NCBI GenBank assembly: GCA_036658435.1
Contig: JAVXEO010000078.1
Span: 1 to 8,428, forward strand
DNA from: DIGJ01 sp036658435
GTDB lineage: Bacteria; Bacillota; Clostridia; Lachnospirales; Lachnospiraceae
Reading direction: 5' to 3'
Length of the DNA stretch: 8,428 nt
Shown here: one piece after another, positions 1-6,445 of the stretch
How positions within the stretch are numbered: position 1 is the stretch's first letter
Layout: every line of letters begins with the position of its first letter
Made by a program: the position numbers and the translations under genes
The notes under the pieces: model-generated
What the model saw: only the letters and a program-made list of their open reading frames with translations
Database searches by the model: none
What the model was told of the DNA's origin: nothing

Positions 1-44
1 CAATCACCGGAATAAGTGGATATTTTTTTTACAACTTGTTCCAT
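1..44 (-). CDS. Partial CDS, N-terminus of a probable second nitrogenase component 1-like (NifK-like) subunit
   Basis: Only the first 14 complete codons are present and the gene runs off the left edge. The visible N-terminus reads MEQVVKKISTYSGD. The ATG lies six bases downstream of a clear AGGAGG ribosome binding site (51-56), and the start is 16 bases beyond the stop codon of the NifD-like gene, so the two are almost certainly co-transcribed. The Lys-Ile-Ser-Thr-Tyr-Ser motif resembles the beginning of component 1 proteins that pair with NifD-like partners in clostridial nitrogenase-like operons, where a P-cluster cysteine follows shortly after. That resemblance is from memory and the diagnostic residues lie outside the window. 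That a gene starts here is well supported; its identity as the second catalytic subunit is inferred from position and this short match. Confidence 0.6.
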   Translation of the reverse strand, partial: MEQVVKKISTYSGD

Positions 45-60
45 AGGAGTCCTCCTTTCA

Positions 61-1368
61 TCAACCACAACAGCCTAAGGCTTTTATCTGAATAAGCCGG
101 CTGGTATCTTTTTCATTTTCTACGGCTTCTTCCATTTTTTTCATTAATTCTTCTAAACCATGAAAGCCATACATTCCATCACTTTCTACTACATTTACAA
201 AATAAGGGGTATTACAAAAATAAGCGGCTACCTGTCCCAAAGCCAGAAATTCTTTTCTTTCTCTCCGCTCTGCCATTGCCATTTGAGGTGCCATTGGATA
301 GTACCAGGTAAGTTCTCCACCATACTTTTGAAGCCATAAGAAATCTTCTTCCTCCTCTAGGAGACAGGATTCTGCATAAATTTCTTTTACAGAAAATCCA
401 AACTCCAACAATTGTCTTGCAAGGCCAAAGGGTCTTCCTGTCATGGTATAATCTATGCTGAGTGGGGTATTTTGAAGTTTATCTTTTACTCTTTTTATGG
501 TTTGCTCTGCACGAAATTTTATTTTTTCAAGAATCTCTTCTTCTTGTTGTGTCCATTTTACTCCCAATTCCTCCGCCAGTTTTTTGTAGTTTTCTTGCAT
601 TTCAGAAAAATGATACGTTAGAGGAATCTGAATATTCTTGATACCCAATCGATTGGACAACTCTTCCACCGCTTTTTTACCATTGGGATGAATCATAATA
701 TTTAAACCGCTCTCCTCCATCTTTTTATATTCGGTAAATGACCTGCAGTTTCCAAGATCAAGGCTTTTATATCCGGCTCTTCGAATCAGCTGTTTTATCT
801 CATTTTCTTCTGGAAGAGGAAGGTTATTTCCTATAAAATTGACGGTTTTGCTTTTTTTATGAGTGGGCTCTAGCAGTGAAAATAACTGTCTTCTCATAAT
901 GGGATCCGGAGGTAATCCTCCCTTGCGCATGGTAGGTGTCATAAAGCATTCAATAAATCCTATATGTGGATATTTTTCCTGAAGGCTTCGAAATACCATT
1001 TTATGATCCGTTCCCAAAAACTGGTCTACACAACTGGTAAAAATAGAGACCGCCTTCGGTTTATTTTCCATGGCATCCAGGATTTCACTTACCCCATTTA
1101 TAACAAGGGATTCCTCACTTCCTATGAGAATTTCCTGTTCTGTAACAAAGATGGCCGAAAAGCGATGTTTTGTATTCATTTCTGCTGCGGTTAAAGTAAC
1201 TCCACGCATACATCCCATAGGGCAGACAAAAATAACATGGCTTTCCGGAATCAGCATTGCCATATTGGCAATATTCCATACCCCTCTTGCCGGTGGATTG
1301 TACTGAAGTCCTATGGAAAATGGGCTTCTGCTCTTTGCATTTTTGATTAAAATTCCTTCTAACTGCAT
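61..1368 (-). CDS. Nitrogenase component 1-like (NifD-like) oxidoreductase subunit
   Basis: This 435-residue protein belongs to the oxidoreductase/nitrogenase component 1 superfamily (NifD/NifK, BchN/BchB, CfbD and relatives), which receives electrons from a NifH-like ATPase and reduces a substrate at an Fe-S centre. Residues 44-60 (HVIFVCPMGCMRGV region, Cys49 and Cys53) match the NifD segment carrying a P-cluster cysteine. Residues 111-120 (TSCVDQFLGT, Cys113) match the NifD Cys154 segment. The first P-cluster cysteine of NifD seems to be missing near residues 20-23. The segment LNIMIHPNGKKAVEEL (222-237) aligns by eye with the NifD region holding the FeMo-cofactor ligand Cys275, but has Pro after the His, so a nitrogenase-type cofactor is unlikely. 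The protein ends in Cys-Cys-Gly. It follows the NifH-like gene by 21 bases, with a moderate AGGGAAG site before the ATG. The family is secure; substrate and metallocentre are unknown. Confidence 0.85.
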   Translation of the reverse strand: MQLEGILIKNAKSRSPFSIGLQYNPPARGVWNIANMAMLIPESHVIFVCPMGCMRGVTLTAAEMNTKHRFSAIFVTEQEILIGSEESLVINGVSEILDAMENKPKAVSIFTSCVDQFLGTDHKMVFRSLQEKYPHIGFIECFMTPTMRKGGLPPDPIMRRQLFSLLEPTHKKSKTVNFIGNNLPLPEENEIKQLIRRAGYKSLDLGNCRSFTEYKKMEESGLNIMIHPNGKKAVEELSNRLGIKNIQIPLTYHFSEMQENYKKLAEELGVKWTQQEEEILEKIKFRAEQTIKRVKDKLQNTPLSIDYTMTGRPFGLARQLLEFGFSVKEIYAESCLLEEEEDFLWLQKYGGELTWYYPMAPQMAMAERRERKEFLALGQVAAYFCNTPYFVNVVESDGMYGFHGLEELMKKMEEAVENEKDTSRLIQIKALGCCG

Positions 1369-1389
1369 GCGATTATCTTCCCTTCTCTT

Positions 1390-2142
1390 TTATTTCTTCC
1401 ATTTGGAAATCACCGCTGCCAATGCCTCATATTCTTTAGCCATTTCACTCTCCGGAAATGCAGACAGCACTGTTTTATTTCTATCTTCGGCCTTTTGTAC
1501 TATGGGATTACGGGATAAAATGCCAAGAATCGGTGTCTTAATTTCTTTTGCAAATTCCATTACCTTTTCTTCTTCCCGCTCCACTCCTCTGGAATTGAGA
1601 ATTATTCCGGAAAGACTTGCATAACCTCGATCCTTAAAGTTTTCTACCGCCAGGGCAAGGTTTGCAGCTGCATAAATGGACATACTCTCCCCAGAAGTAA
1701 TCACTATAACATGATCGGCATATCCTTTTCGAAGAGGCATGGCAAATCCACCACATACCACATCACCAAGTACATCATAAAAAACCAGATCCGGCTTATA
1801 CGTAGAAAAAGCTTTTCTTTCTTCTAACGCATCGAAGGCAGCAATAATTCCTCTTCCGGCACAGCCTAATCCCGGCGTTGGTCCGCCGGCCTCTGCACAC
1901 AGAATTCCTTCTTCCCCTTTTGTAATCATTTCTTCCAAGGTGGCATTTTCTCCCTTTTCCCGAAGTAAATCGAGAATGGGTATGCTTCTTTTCCCATTTT
2001 TCAAATAAAGAGTAGAATCTGCCTTGGGGTCACAGCCAATCTGCATGATTTTAAGTCCAGTTCTTGCCAATGCAACTGAAAGATTGGACACTGTGGTTGA
2101 CTTTCCGATTCCACCCTTTCCATAAACTGCAATTTTAATCAT
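1390..2142 (-). CDS. NifH-like nitrogenase iron protein homologue (Fe-protein ATPase)
   Basis: This 250-residue protein is a NifH/BchL/CfbC-type P-loop ATPase: a homodimer bridged by one [4Fe-4S] cluster that passes electrons to a component 1 partner with ATP hydrolysis. Visible hallmarks are the deviant Walker A GKGGIGKST (8-16, signature Lys9), switch I IGCDPKADST (35-44), cluster ligands Cys94 in GLGCAGRG and Cys130 in VVCGGFAMP, and switch II DVLGD (123-127). Arg97 is at the position that is ADP-ribosylated in some nitrogenase Fe proteins. It is shorter than true NifH (about 270-295 residues), chiefly at the C-terminus, as is usual for divergent nitrogenase-like members. Its ATG overlaps the upstream regulator's stop codon (ATGA), suggesting translational coupling, and a component 1 gene follows directly. 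All redox and nucleotide residues are intact, so it should be active. No nif biosynthetic genes are visible, and a nitrogen-fixation role is not supported. Confidence 0.93.
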   Translation of the reverse strand: MIKIAVYGKGGIGKSTTVSNLSVALARTGLKIMQIGCDPKADSTLYLKNGKRSIPILDLLREKGENATLEEMITKGEEGILCAEAGGPTPGLGCAGRGIIAAFDALEERKAFSTYKPDLVFYDVLGDVVCGGFAMPLRKGYADHVIVITSGESMSIYAAANLALAVENFKDRGYASLSGIILNSRGVEREEEKVMEFAKEIKTPILGILSRNPIVQKAEDRNKTVLSAFPESEMAKEYEALAAVISKWKK

Positions 2143-2414
2143 ACTTCTTCATCCTTTCTGTTCTGTGAAAGCTTAGAATACACTGTTTTTGCACTGATTC
2201 CTGGCAGCATTCCCAGTTTACCGGATAAGGCACTAATAACATTCGCCGGTGCGTCCACCGCTACGCTGATAATTGAAATTTCTTTTTTTTCATAGGGAAT
2301 TCCCATTCTTCCTATAATATAGGAACTGTAGTTATGTAAAATGGCATTTAATTTTCCAATGGAATCCTCTTGTTCTACTACGATTCCAATCAAAGCGACT
2401 TTTGTATCTTCCAT
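2139..2414 (-). CDS. TM1266-like ACT-domain protein (putative iron-only hydrogenase system regulator family)
   Basis: This small protein of 91 residues matches the TM1266 family, named for a Thermotoga protein with a ferredoxin-like ACT fold that is often encoded near FeFe-hydrogenase maturation genes. Family features visible are the N-terminal strand VALIGIVVE, the helix segment GKLNAILHNYSSYIIGRMGIP (20-40), ISIISVAVDAP, and the ALSGKLGMLPGISAKTVYSK motif near the C-terminus. There is no helix-turn-helix, so a direct role as a DNA-binding repressor is doubtful; it may sense a ligand or act on a partner protein. I chose the ATG at 2412-2414 because a perfect AGGAGGT lies ten bases upstream; a longer in-frame version to 2453 would have to start inside the hairpin region and has no ribosome binding site. 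It is the first gene of the nitrogenase-like operon and overlaps the NifH-like start by four bases. Its biochemical role here is unknown. Confidence 0.85.
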   Translation of the reverse strand: MEDTKVALIGIVVEQEDSIGKLNAILHNYSSYIIGRMGIPYEKKEISIISVAVDAPANVISALSGKLGMLPGISAKTVYSKLSQNRKDEEV

Positions 2415-2424
2415 CTTGATTTTT

Positions 2425-2431
2425 ACCTCCT
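2425..2431 (-). promoter_or_regulatory. Strong Shine-Dalgarno site fixing the start of the TM1266-like gene
   Basis: The minus strand reads AGGAGGT here, ten bases before the ATG at 2412-2414. This decides against the longer reading frame that extends upstream to 2453. It begins 11 bases beyond the 3' arm of the hairpin at 2443-2466, so folding of the leader and ribosome access could influence each other. Confidence 0.85.
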
Positions 2432-2442
2432 GTTCATTAGAA

Positions 2443-2466
2443 AAGCGCACCAAAAAAGGCGCGCTT
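2443..2466 (-). terminator. GC-rich leader hairpin, candidate intrinsic terminator/attenuator
   Basis: On the minus strand AAGCGCGCC (2466-2458) pairs with GGTGCGCTT (2451-2443) around a six-T loop. This gives a nine-pair stem with one G-U pair, continuing into TTC so that four T residues end the structure. The T-tract is short, so efficiency could be partial. It lies between the only good promoter in this gap and the ribosome binding site of the TM1266-like gene, and just 28 bases separate it from the start codon, leaving no room for a promoter beyond it. Transcripts of the nitrogenase-like operon must therefore read through it, which suggests attenuation. It would also serve as the terminator of the histidine kinase transcript, which has no hairpin of its own after its stop codon. 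Confidence 0.65.
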
Positions 2467-2579
2467 AATTTTACTTTTATCGCCTTTCACAAAAGAAATC
2501 TCTTTCTGCGTTAGAACTACCTTTATATTCGGTTTTTCGATTTATGTCAGAACGTATCTTAACATTTCATCTGGTTATT

Positions 2580-2608
2580 AGAATAATCCTTGTATGAAAA
2601 AAAGTCAA
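2580..2608 (-). promoter_or_regulatory. Sigma-A-type promoter for the nitrogenase-like operon
   Basis: On the minus strand a TTGACT -35 box (2608-2603) is separated by exactly 17 bases from TATTCT (2585-2580). The -35 box matches the consensus at five of six positions and the -10 box at four of six, with an AT-rich spacer that begins with a T run. It starts only about ten bases after the histidine kinase stop codon, so the operon has its own promoter while kinase transcripts may also run into the same leader. Confidence 0.6.
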
Positions 2609-2617
2609 ATACTTTTC

Positions 2618-5449
2618 TTATTTTCTTTCCTCCAGGCAGCTGCAAATGGCAGCATATAACTTGTCAAATTCAATGGGCTTTGCTACGTGTTCATTCATGC
2701 CTGCCTCTATACAAGATCTTATATCTTCTTCAAATGCATTTGCTGTCATGGCAATGATGGGAACGCTTTTCCCATCCTCACGTTCTAATTCTCTGATTTT
2801 TTTTGTTGCTTCCAAACCATCCATAACCGGCATTTGAATGTCCATTAAAATAGCGTCATAGGTATTGATTGCAGACTTTTTAAACAGCTCCACTGCTATC
2901 TTTCCATTGGAAGCCGTATCCAGACAAATACCCTTCTTCATTAATAGCTTTTTGGCTATTTCTAAATTTGTAGGATGATCTTCGCATAAGAGAATTTTTC
3001 TGCCCTCCAGGGAAATATTGGTTTGTAGATTTGCTTTTTTTATTTTCTGCAGATTATAATCTTCCTTTATGTAGTGGCTCTCCAATTCTATAACAAACTC
3101 CGTTCCTCTTCCTTTTTCACTGGTAACGGTAATGGTTCCTCCCATTAAATCCACGATATTTTTCACGATAGCAAGTCCAAGACCGGTTCCTGTCTGTTCG
3201 ATACTATTTTCATGATATTCCTGTTCAAATGGCTTAAATAATTTCTTTTGGAACTCTTTGCTCATACCAATTCCATTGTCTCGAATGGTAATTCGGTCTA
3301 ACACTATATCTTTTGTAATTCTTAAATTTTCGATCATGCACTCCACTTTTCCATTATCGGGTGTAAATTTTGCAGCATTCGATAATAAATTAATGAAGAC
3401 CTGCTGCACTCGCATTTTATCAATTATAGCGTAGGTACTCTCTTCAAAACCTTTTACATTAATTTTAAAATCTATGTGTTTTTTATCCATCATAATCTTT
3501 ACAGGATAAAGAACTCCATTTAATAATTCTTTTAAGTTCACTGGAGCTAAATGTAATTCCATCTTGTTGCTTTCAATTTTTGTCATATCCAGAACATCAT
3601 TAATTAGTCCCAGCAGATATTGACCGGAATAATTTATTTTTTTCATATAAGAATACATGGTTTCTCTGTCTGTTTCTTCTTCCATGGCCATAGCTGAAAA
3701 CCCGATAATTGCATTCATTGGGGTTCGAATATCATGACTCATTCTTGAGAGAAAATCGGACTTTGCTGCGTTTGCCTGTTTGGATATTTCAAGGGCTTTT
3801 GATAAATTGTTTTGCTGCACCCGTTCTTTCTCAAACAAATCCGTAACATCCGTTCTCGTAATCATGACTCTTTTATTTTCTTTTTCTAAATAAGAAAATT
3901 GAAGCATTTTTTTTCGAATCTTCCCATCTGGTTTTTTCATTTTAACGTAGATGGTAAATAAGGGGTTTTCTTCCAGTTCCTCTATTATATTCTCATAGGA
4001 TATTTCTTGAATATAACGTTCCATGTCCTCCTCCACCAAATATTTTTTAGCATAAAGTTCTACTTCTTCATGATTGCTTTTACATTGAAAAGATGGAATA
4101 GGCATCTCTTTATCATTTTTTCCATAAAAAGAACAAGTATTATTCATCATATCCAGTTTTGCAATATAATCATAATCCATATCGACTACATGGTGAATCA
4201 GTTCCTGGATTTCCTGACTTGCCGTTATATCCTTTGTGTATATAAACCCAATAATATCTCCCGTTTTGGGTTGTTCTAATAGTTTTATGGTTACATGGAG
4301 CCAGCAGATATTTTTATTTTTTAGGCAACGTCGATATTCAATTATAAACTTTCGTTCTCCTTTTGCGTACTGGGTTAAAAGCCAGCTGCAGTCCAGTACA
4401 CCATCTACCGTTTCTCTATCTGTCTGGTCAAATAAGGAGGCATGGATACTTTGAAATAAATCGGTTATTTTTTCATAATTCTTGAGTTCTGTAAAATCTT
4501 CTTCAAGAACGACGCAGTCTTCCACCTTATTCTGTGTTAGATTGATTCGAAAAGTTACCATGCAATCGTCCATAATTGCATTTCGGTATGCAATCTCATT
4601 TTTATACTGTTCTTCCAGTATAATAACCTGTTCTGCCCTCTCCATCTCTGAACGCTTCAGCGTATCAATATCGGAAAATACAGCATTATAAACGGGACAG
4701 TCATCTTCTTCATACATCTTAGCTCCGGTAAGATGTATCCACCGGTATTTACCCTCTTTTTGTAAAAGACGGTAGCTGTAATCAATGTTTTCTCCTTTTT
4801 TTGTTGCTTCGGCAATGACCCTTTGTAATCCGTTTTGATCCTCCGGATGAATGACGGATAAAATAGAATCTTTTGTTGCTTTAAAATATTCTTCCCTGGT
4901 CATATCACACATGGTACAGGCCGAGTCACTAAAATAAAGAATCTCTGTCTTTTGGGGACCAAACTTATATAGTCCAATTCCGGAAGGTATGGTTTGTACT
5001 AAGGTCTCAAACTTGTCCCTTTCCCTTTTAAATTGAAGTTCCATTTCTTTTTGCGCTGTAATATCTACATAATAGGCAAAAATCACTTCCTCCCCATTTT
5101 CATTTATAAAATGCTGGGAATGTTGATTAATCCAAAGAAAACTACCCTCTTTTTTTAGCATGCGGTAGCTGATTTCACAGGGTTCTCTGAGCTTTTCTCT
5201 TTCCCTTATCTTTTCTTGAATTCGTTCCAAATCTTTGGGATAAACAAAAGAAAGCGCTGTATTTTGCGTCTGTTGTTGTAGTTCATACTTATCTGTATAG
5301 CCAAGCATTTTAATTAACGTATCATTTACAAAAATAATCTCAAATTTGGGAGATGGAGTTACAATAAGAAAACCTCCTGGGAGGGATTCATTCATAAAAT
5401 CATAAATTGCATTGCTTCCAATTTTTTTTACTACATGATTAATGTCCAT
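2618..5449 (-). CDS. Cytoplasmic PAS-domain hybrid histidine kinase/response regulator
   Basis: This 943-residue sensor kinase carries N-terminal PAS/PAC units at about 15-135 and 150-265, two more divergent PAS-like segments at about 290-410 and 420-540 (each ending in a D-I-T or D-V-T type motif before a linker), and a short coiled coil. These are followed by HisKA with the H-box FLSRMSHDIRTP (phospho-acceptor His572), an HATPase domain with N-box NLLSNAAKF (687-695), G1 DNGIGM and G2 GTGLGLAI, and a C-terminal receiver with LLCEDHPTN, phospho-acceptor Asp870 in LMDIQMP and Lys924. There is no signal peptide or membrane segment, so it should sense an internal cue. PAS2 holds a CxxC pair (Cys178/Cys181). 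I chose the ATG at 5447-5449, which has AAAGGTG five bases upstream; an in-frame GTG five codons earlier (5462-5464) lacks a ribosome binding site. It lies 23 bases after the exported-protein gene. No DNA-binding output domain is present, so a phosphotransfer partner must lie elsewhere. Confidence 0.93.
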   Translation of the reverse strand: MDINHVVKKIGSNAIYDFMNESLPGGFLIVTPSPKFEIIFVNDTLIKMLGYTDKYELQQQTQNTALSFVYPKDLERIQEKIREREKLREPCEISYRMLKKEGSFLWINQHSQHFINENGEEVIFAYYVDITAQKEMELQFKRERDKFETLVQTIPSGIGLYKFGPQKTEILYFSDSACTMCDMTREEYFKATKDSILSVIHPEDQNGLQRVIAEATKKGENIDYSYRLLQKEGKYRWIHLTGAKMYEEDDCPVYNAVFSDIDTLKRSEMERAEQVIILEEQYKNEIAYRNAIMDDCMVTFRINLTQNKVEDCVVLEEDFTELKNYEKITDLFQSIHASLFDQTDRETVDGVLDCSWLLTQYAKGERKFIIEYRRCLKNKNICWLHVTIKLLEQPKTGDIIGFIYTKDITASQEIQELIHHVVDMDYDYIAKLDMMNNTCSFYGKNDKEMPIPSFQCKSNHEEVELYAKKYLVEEDMERYIQEISYENIIEELEENPLFTIYVKMKKPDGKIRKKMLQFSYLEKENKRVMITRTDVTDLFEKERVQQNNLSKALEISKQANAAKSDFLSRMSHDIRTPMNAIIGFSAMAMEEETDRETMYSYMKKINYSGQYLLGLINDVLDMTKIESNKMELHLAPVNLKELLNGVLYPVKIMMDKKHIDFKINVKGFEESTYAIIDKMRVQQVFINLLSNAAKFTPDNGKVECMIENLRITKDIVLDRITIRDNGIGMSKEFQKKLFKPFEQEYHENSIEQTGTGLGLAIVKNIVDLMGGTITVTSEKGRGTEFVIELESHYIKEDYNLQKIKKANLQTNISLEGRKILLCEDHPTNLEIAKKLLMKKGICLDTASNGKIAVELFKKSAINTYDAILMDIQMPVMDGLEATKKIRELEREDGKSVPIIAMTANAFEEDIRSCIEAGMNEHVAKPIEFDKLYAAICSCLEERK

Positions 5450-5472
5450 AGCTACACCTTTCACAATATTTA

Positions 5473-6330
5473 TTAAATCTGCTCTAGGGTAATGGCAGTT
5501 GGTACTTCACCGGAATTTTGATAAAATACTTCTAAATACATTCCTTTTTTTATTTTAGATAATTTGATTTCGGATTCTGTGTTCTTGTTTATTATTATTT
5601 TTAAAGTCTTATTTTTAAAGTTAATGTCATCGGTGTTCTTTAAAGACAAGGTTATAATCCCCTTCTCTTTCTTTATATTGGTAACGCTTCCTCGATAGAG
5701 CCCCATGTCTGCTGCTTTTCTGATTTCCAATGCAAATCCTTGTGGGGGAACGCTTCTAGTTAAGGCACCACTGTAATAAATAGTTAAATAATCTCCCTTT
5801 TTTATCCCTGTAAGATCCAAATAACAGTTCGTTTCTTTCCCATAGTGAAATAAAATTTCATAATCCATACCATCACTTTTCAAAAGAATATCGCCCACAT
5901 CTTTTTTATCTTTATTTGGTGTGAAGTCTATAACTTTTCCGGTATAAACCGACATCGATGCTTCTACCAACGGATTAACCAGAATTGCTGTTTCTGTTTT
6001 AAAAGCAGGGGATCCTTCTACTCCATAATAAATTTCCAAATAAGCACCCGGTATAATTTCCTCTTTTTTCATATTTAATCTGGTATCTTTATTCATTACA
6101 AATTTAAGAGAGGAAAATCCAAAATTCGTTCCCTCCTCTTGTCTTAAAGTCACAAAAAGATTTTCTTTCTTTTCATACACTTTTGAAACAGTGCCTCGAT
6201 ACATTGCAGCGTCTGCAACGCTTGGTTCTATCATTTTGGATGAGGTTTTTGCATAAATCATGTGAGGAGCCATTATGGTTAAGGATAGGGCCGCTGCTAT
6301 AAGAATTAAAGACCATCGTAATTTTTTCAT
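5473..6330 (-). CDS. Exported protein with three tandem ~75-residue beta-rich repeats, function unknown
   Basis: This 285-residue protein begins with a signal peptide: MKKLR, then a hydrophobic core to about residue 24, with likely signal peptidase I cleavage after IYA (residue 27). There is no lipobox cysteine, so it should be secreted or cell-wall trapped. The mature part contains three related units at about 43-119, 128-205 and 211-285. Each opens with a (V/L/M)YxGxV motif and carries G-x-Y-L-x-(I/V)-(Y/F)-Y near its end (95-102, 179-186, 263-270), followed by an aliphatic strand (TAILV, FALEI, TAITL). The alternating pattern suggests small beta-barrel or OB-like folds. I do not recognise a named family or catalytic residues. 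The ATG has GAGGT seven bases upstream. It precedes the hybrid kinase by 23 bases and probably shares its transcript, although the kinase is predicted to be cytoplasmic, so direct contact is not expected. Confidence 0.8.
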   Translation of the reverse strand: MKKLRWSLILIAAALSLTIMAPHMIYAKTSSKMIEPSVADAAMYRGTVSKVYEKKENLFVTLRQEEGTNFGFSSLKFVMNKDTRLNMKKEEIIPGAYLEIYYGVEGSPAFKTETAILVNPLVEASMSVYTGKVIDFTPNKDKKDVGDILLKSDGMDYEILFHYGKETNCYLDLTGIKKGDYLTIYYSGALTRSVPPQGFALEIRKAADMGLYRGSVTNIKKEKGIITLSLKNTDDINFKNKTLKIIINKNTESEIKLSKIKKGMYLEVFYQNSGEVPTAITLEQI

Positions 6331-6378
6331 ATTTCATACCTCGCTATTGGTTTGCATTATTTATGTGCTCTCTGTACT

Positions 6379-6407
6379 AAAATAAATCCACATACTCCTG
6401 CTGTTAA
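6379..6407 (-). promoter_or_regulatory. Candidate promoter for the exported protein/histidine kinase unit
   Basis: The minus strand has TTAACA (6407-6402) and TATTTT (6384-6379) with 17 bases between them. The -35 box matches at five of six positions, the -10 box only at four. It sits in the sole gap upstream of the exported-protein gene and overlaps the inverted repeat at 6387-6421. A match of this quality in AT-rich DNA can occur by chance. Confidence 0.3.
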
Positions 6408-6421
6408 CACAAATATGTGGA
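6387..6421 (-). terminator. Possible weak terminator (or operator) after tsf
   Basis: TCCACATA and TATGTGGA form a perfect eight-base inverted repeat (arms 6387-6394 and 6414-6421) around a 19-base loop. On the minus strand it is followed by TTTATTTTAG. It begins 25 bases after the tsf stop codon, a normal place for an intrinsic terminator, but the stem has few GC pairs, the loop is long and the T-tract is interrupted. It may instead be a protein-binding site, because a promoter candidate overlaps it. Confidence 0.35.
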
Positions 6422-6445
6422 CCTATAAGAATTATTAGATTGTTA

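Larger units (their letters stand above)
2415..2573 (-). promoter_or_regulatory. Long 5' leader of the nitrogenase-like operon, candidate cis-regulatory RNA
   Basis: About 160 bases separate the predicted transcription start (near 2573) from the TM1266-like ATG. Besides the terminator-like hairpin (2443-2466), GAAAGGCG (2488-2481) can pair with CGCCTTTT (2461-2454). This alternative stem of seven Watson-Crick pairs plus one G-U uses bases 2454-2461, which belong to the terminator's 5' arm and loop, so the two folds are mutually exclusive. Upstream, TTCTG (2552-2548 region) can pair with CAGAA (2508-2504 region), and AGAAA-GAGA-TTTCT can form a small hairpin near 2507-2494. I do not recognise any known riboswitch consensus (cobalamin, SAM, TPP, fluoride, Moco, purine and c-di-GMP were considered). 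No coding region is seen in it. That it is regulatory is inference from these pairings. Confidence 0.5.

Noticed and set aside
61..2142. A nitrogen-fixation (nif) operon
   Set aside because: The NifH-like protein is short, the NifD-like protein lacks the FeMo-cofactor cysteine, and no nifE, nifN or nifB is visible, so N2 reduction is not supported.
2415..2453. Upstream in-frame extension of the TM1266-like gene by 13 codons
   Set aside because: It would start within the leader hairpin with no ribosome binding site, whereas the ATG at 2412-2414 has a perfect AGGAGGT at normal spacing and matches the family's N-terminus.
5450..5464. GTG start for the histidine kinase five codons upstream
   Set aside because: There is no Shine-Dalgarno sequence before the GTG, and the purine-rich AAAGGTG serving the ATG at 5447-5449 lies within those five codons.
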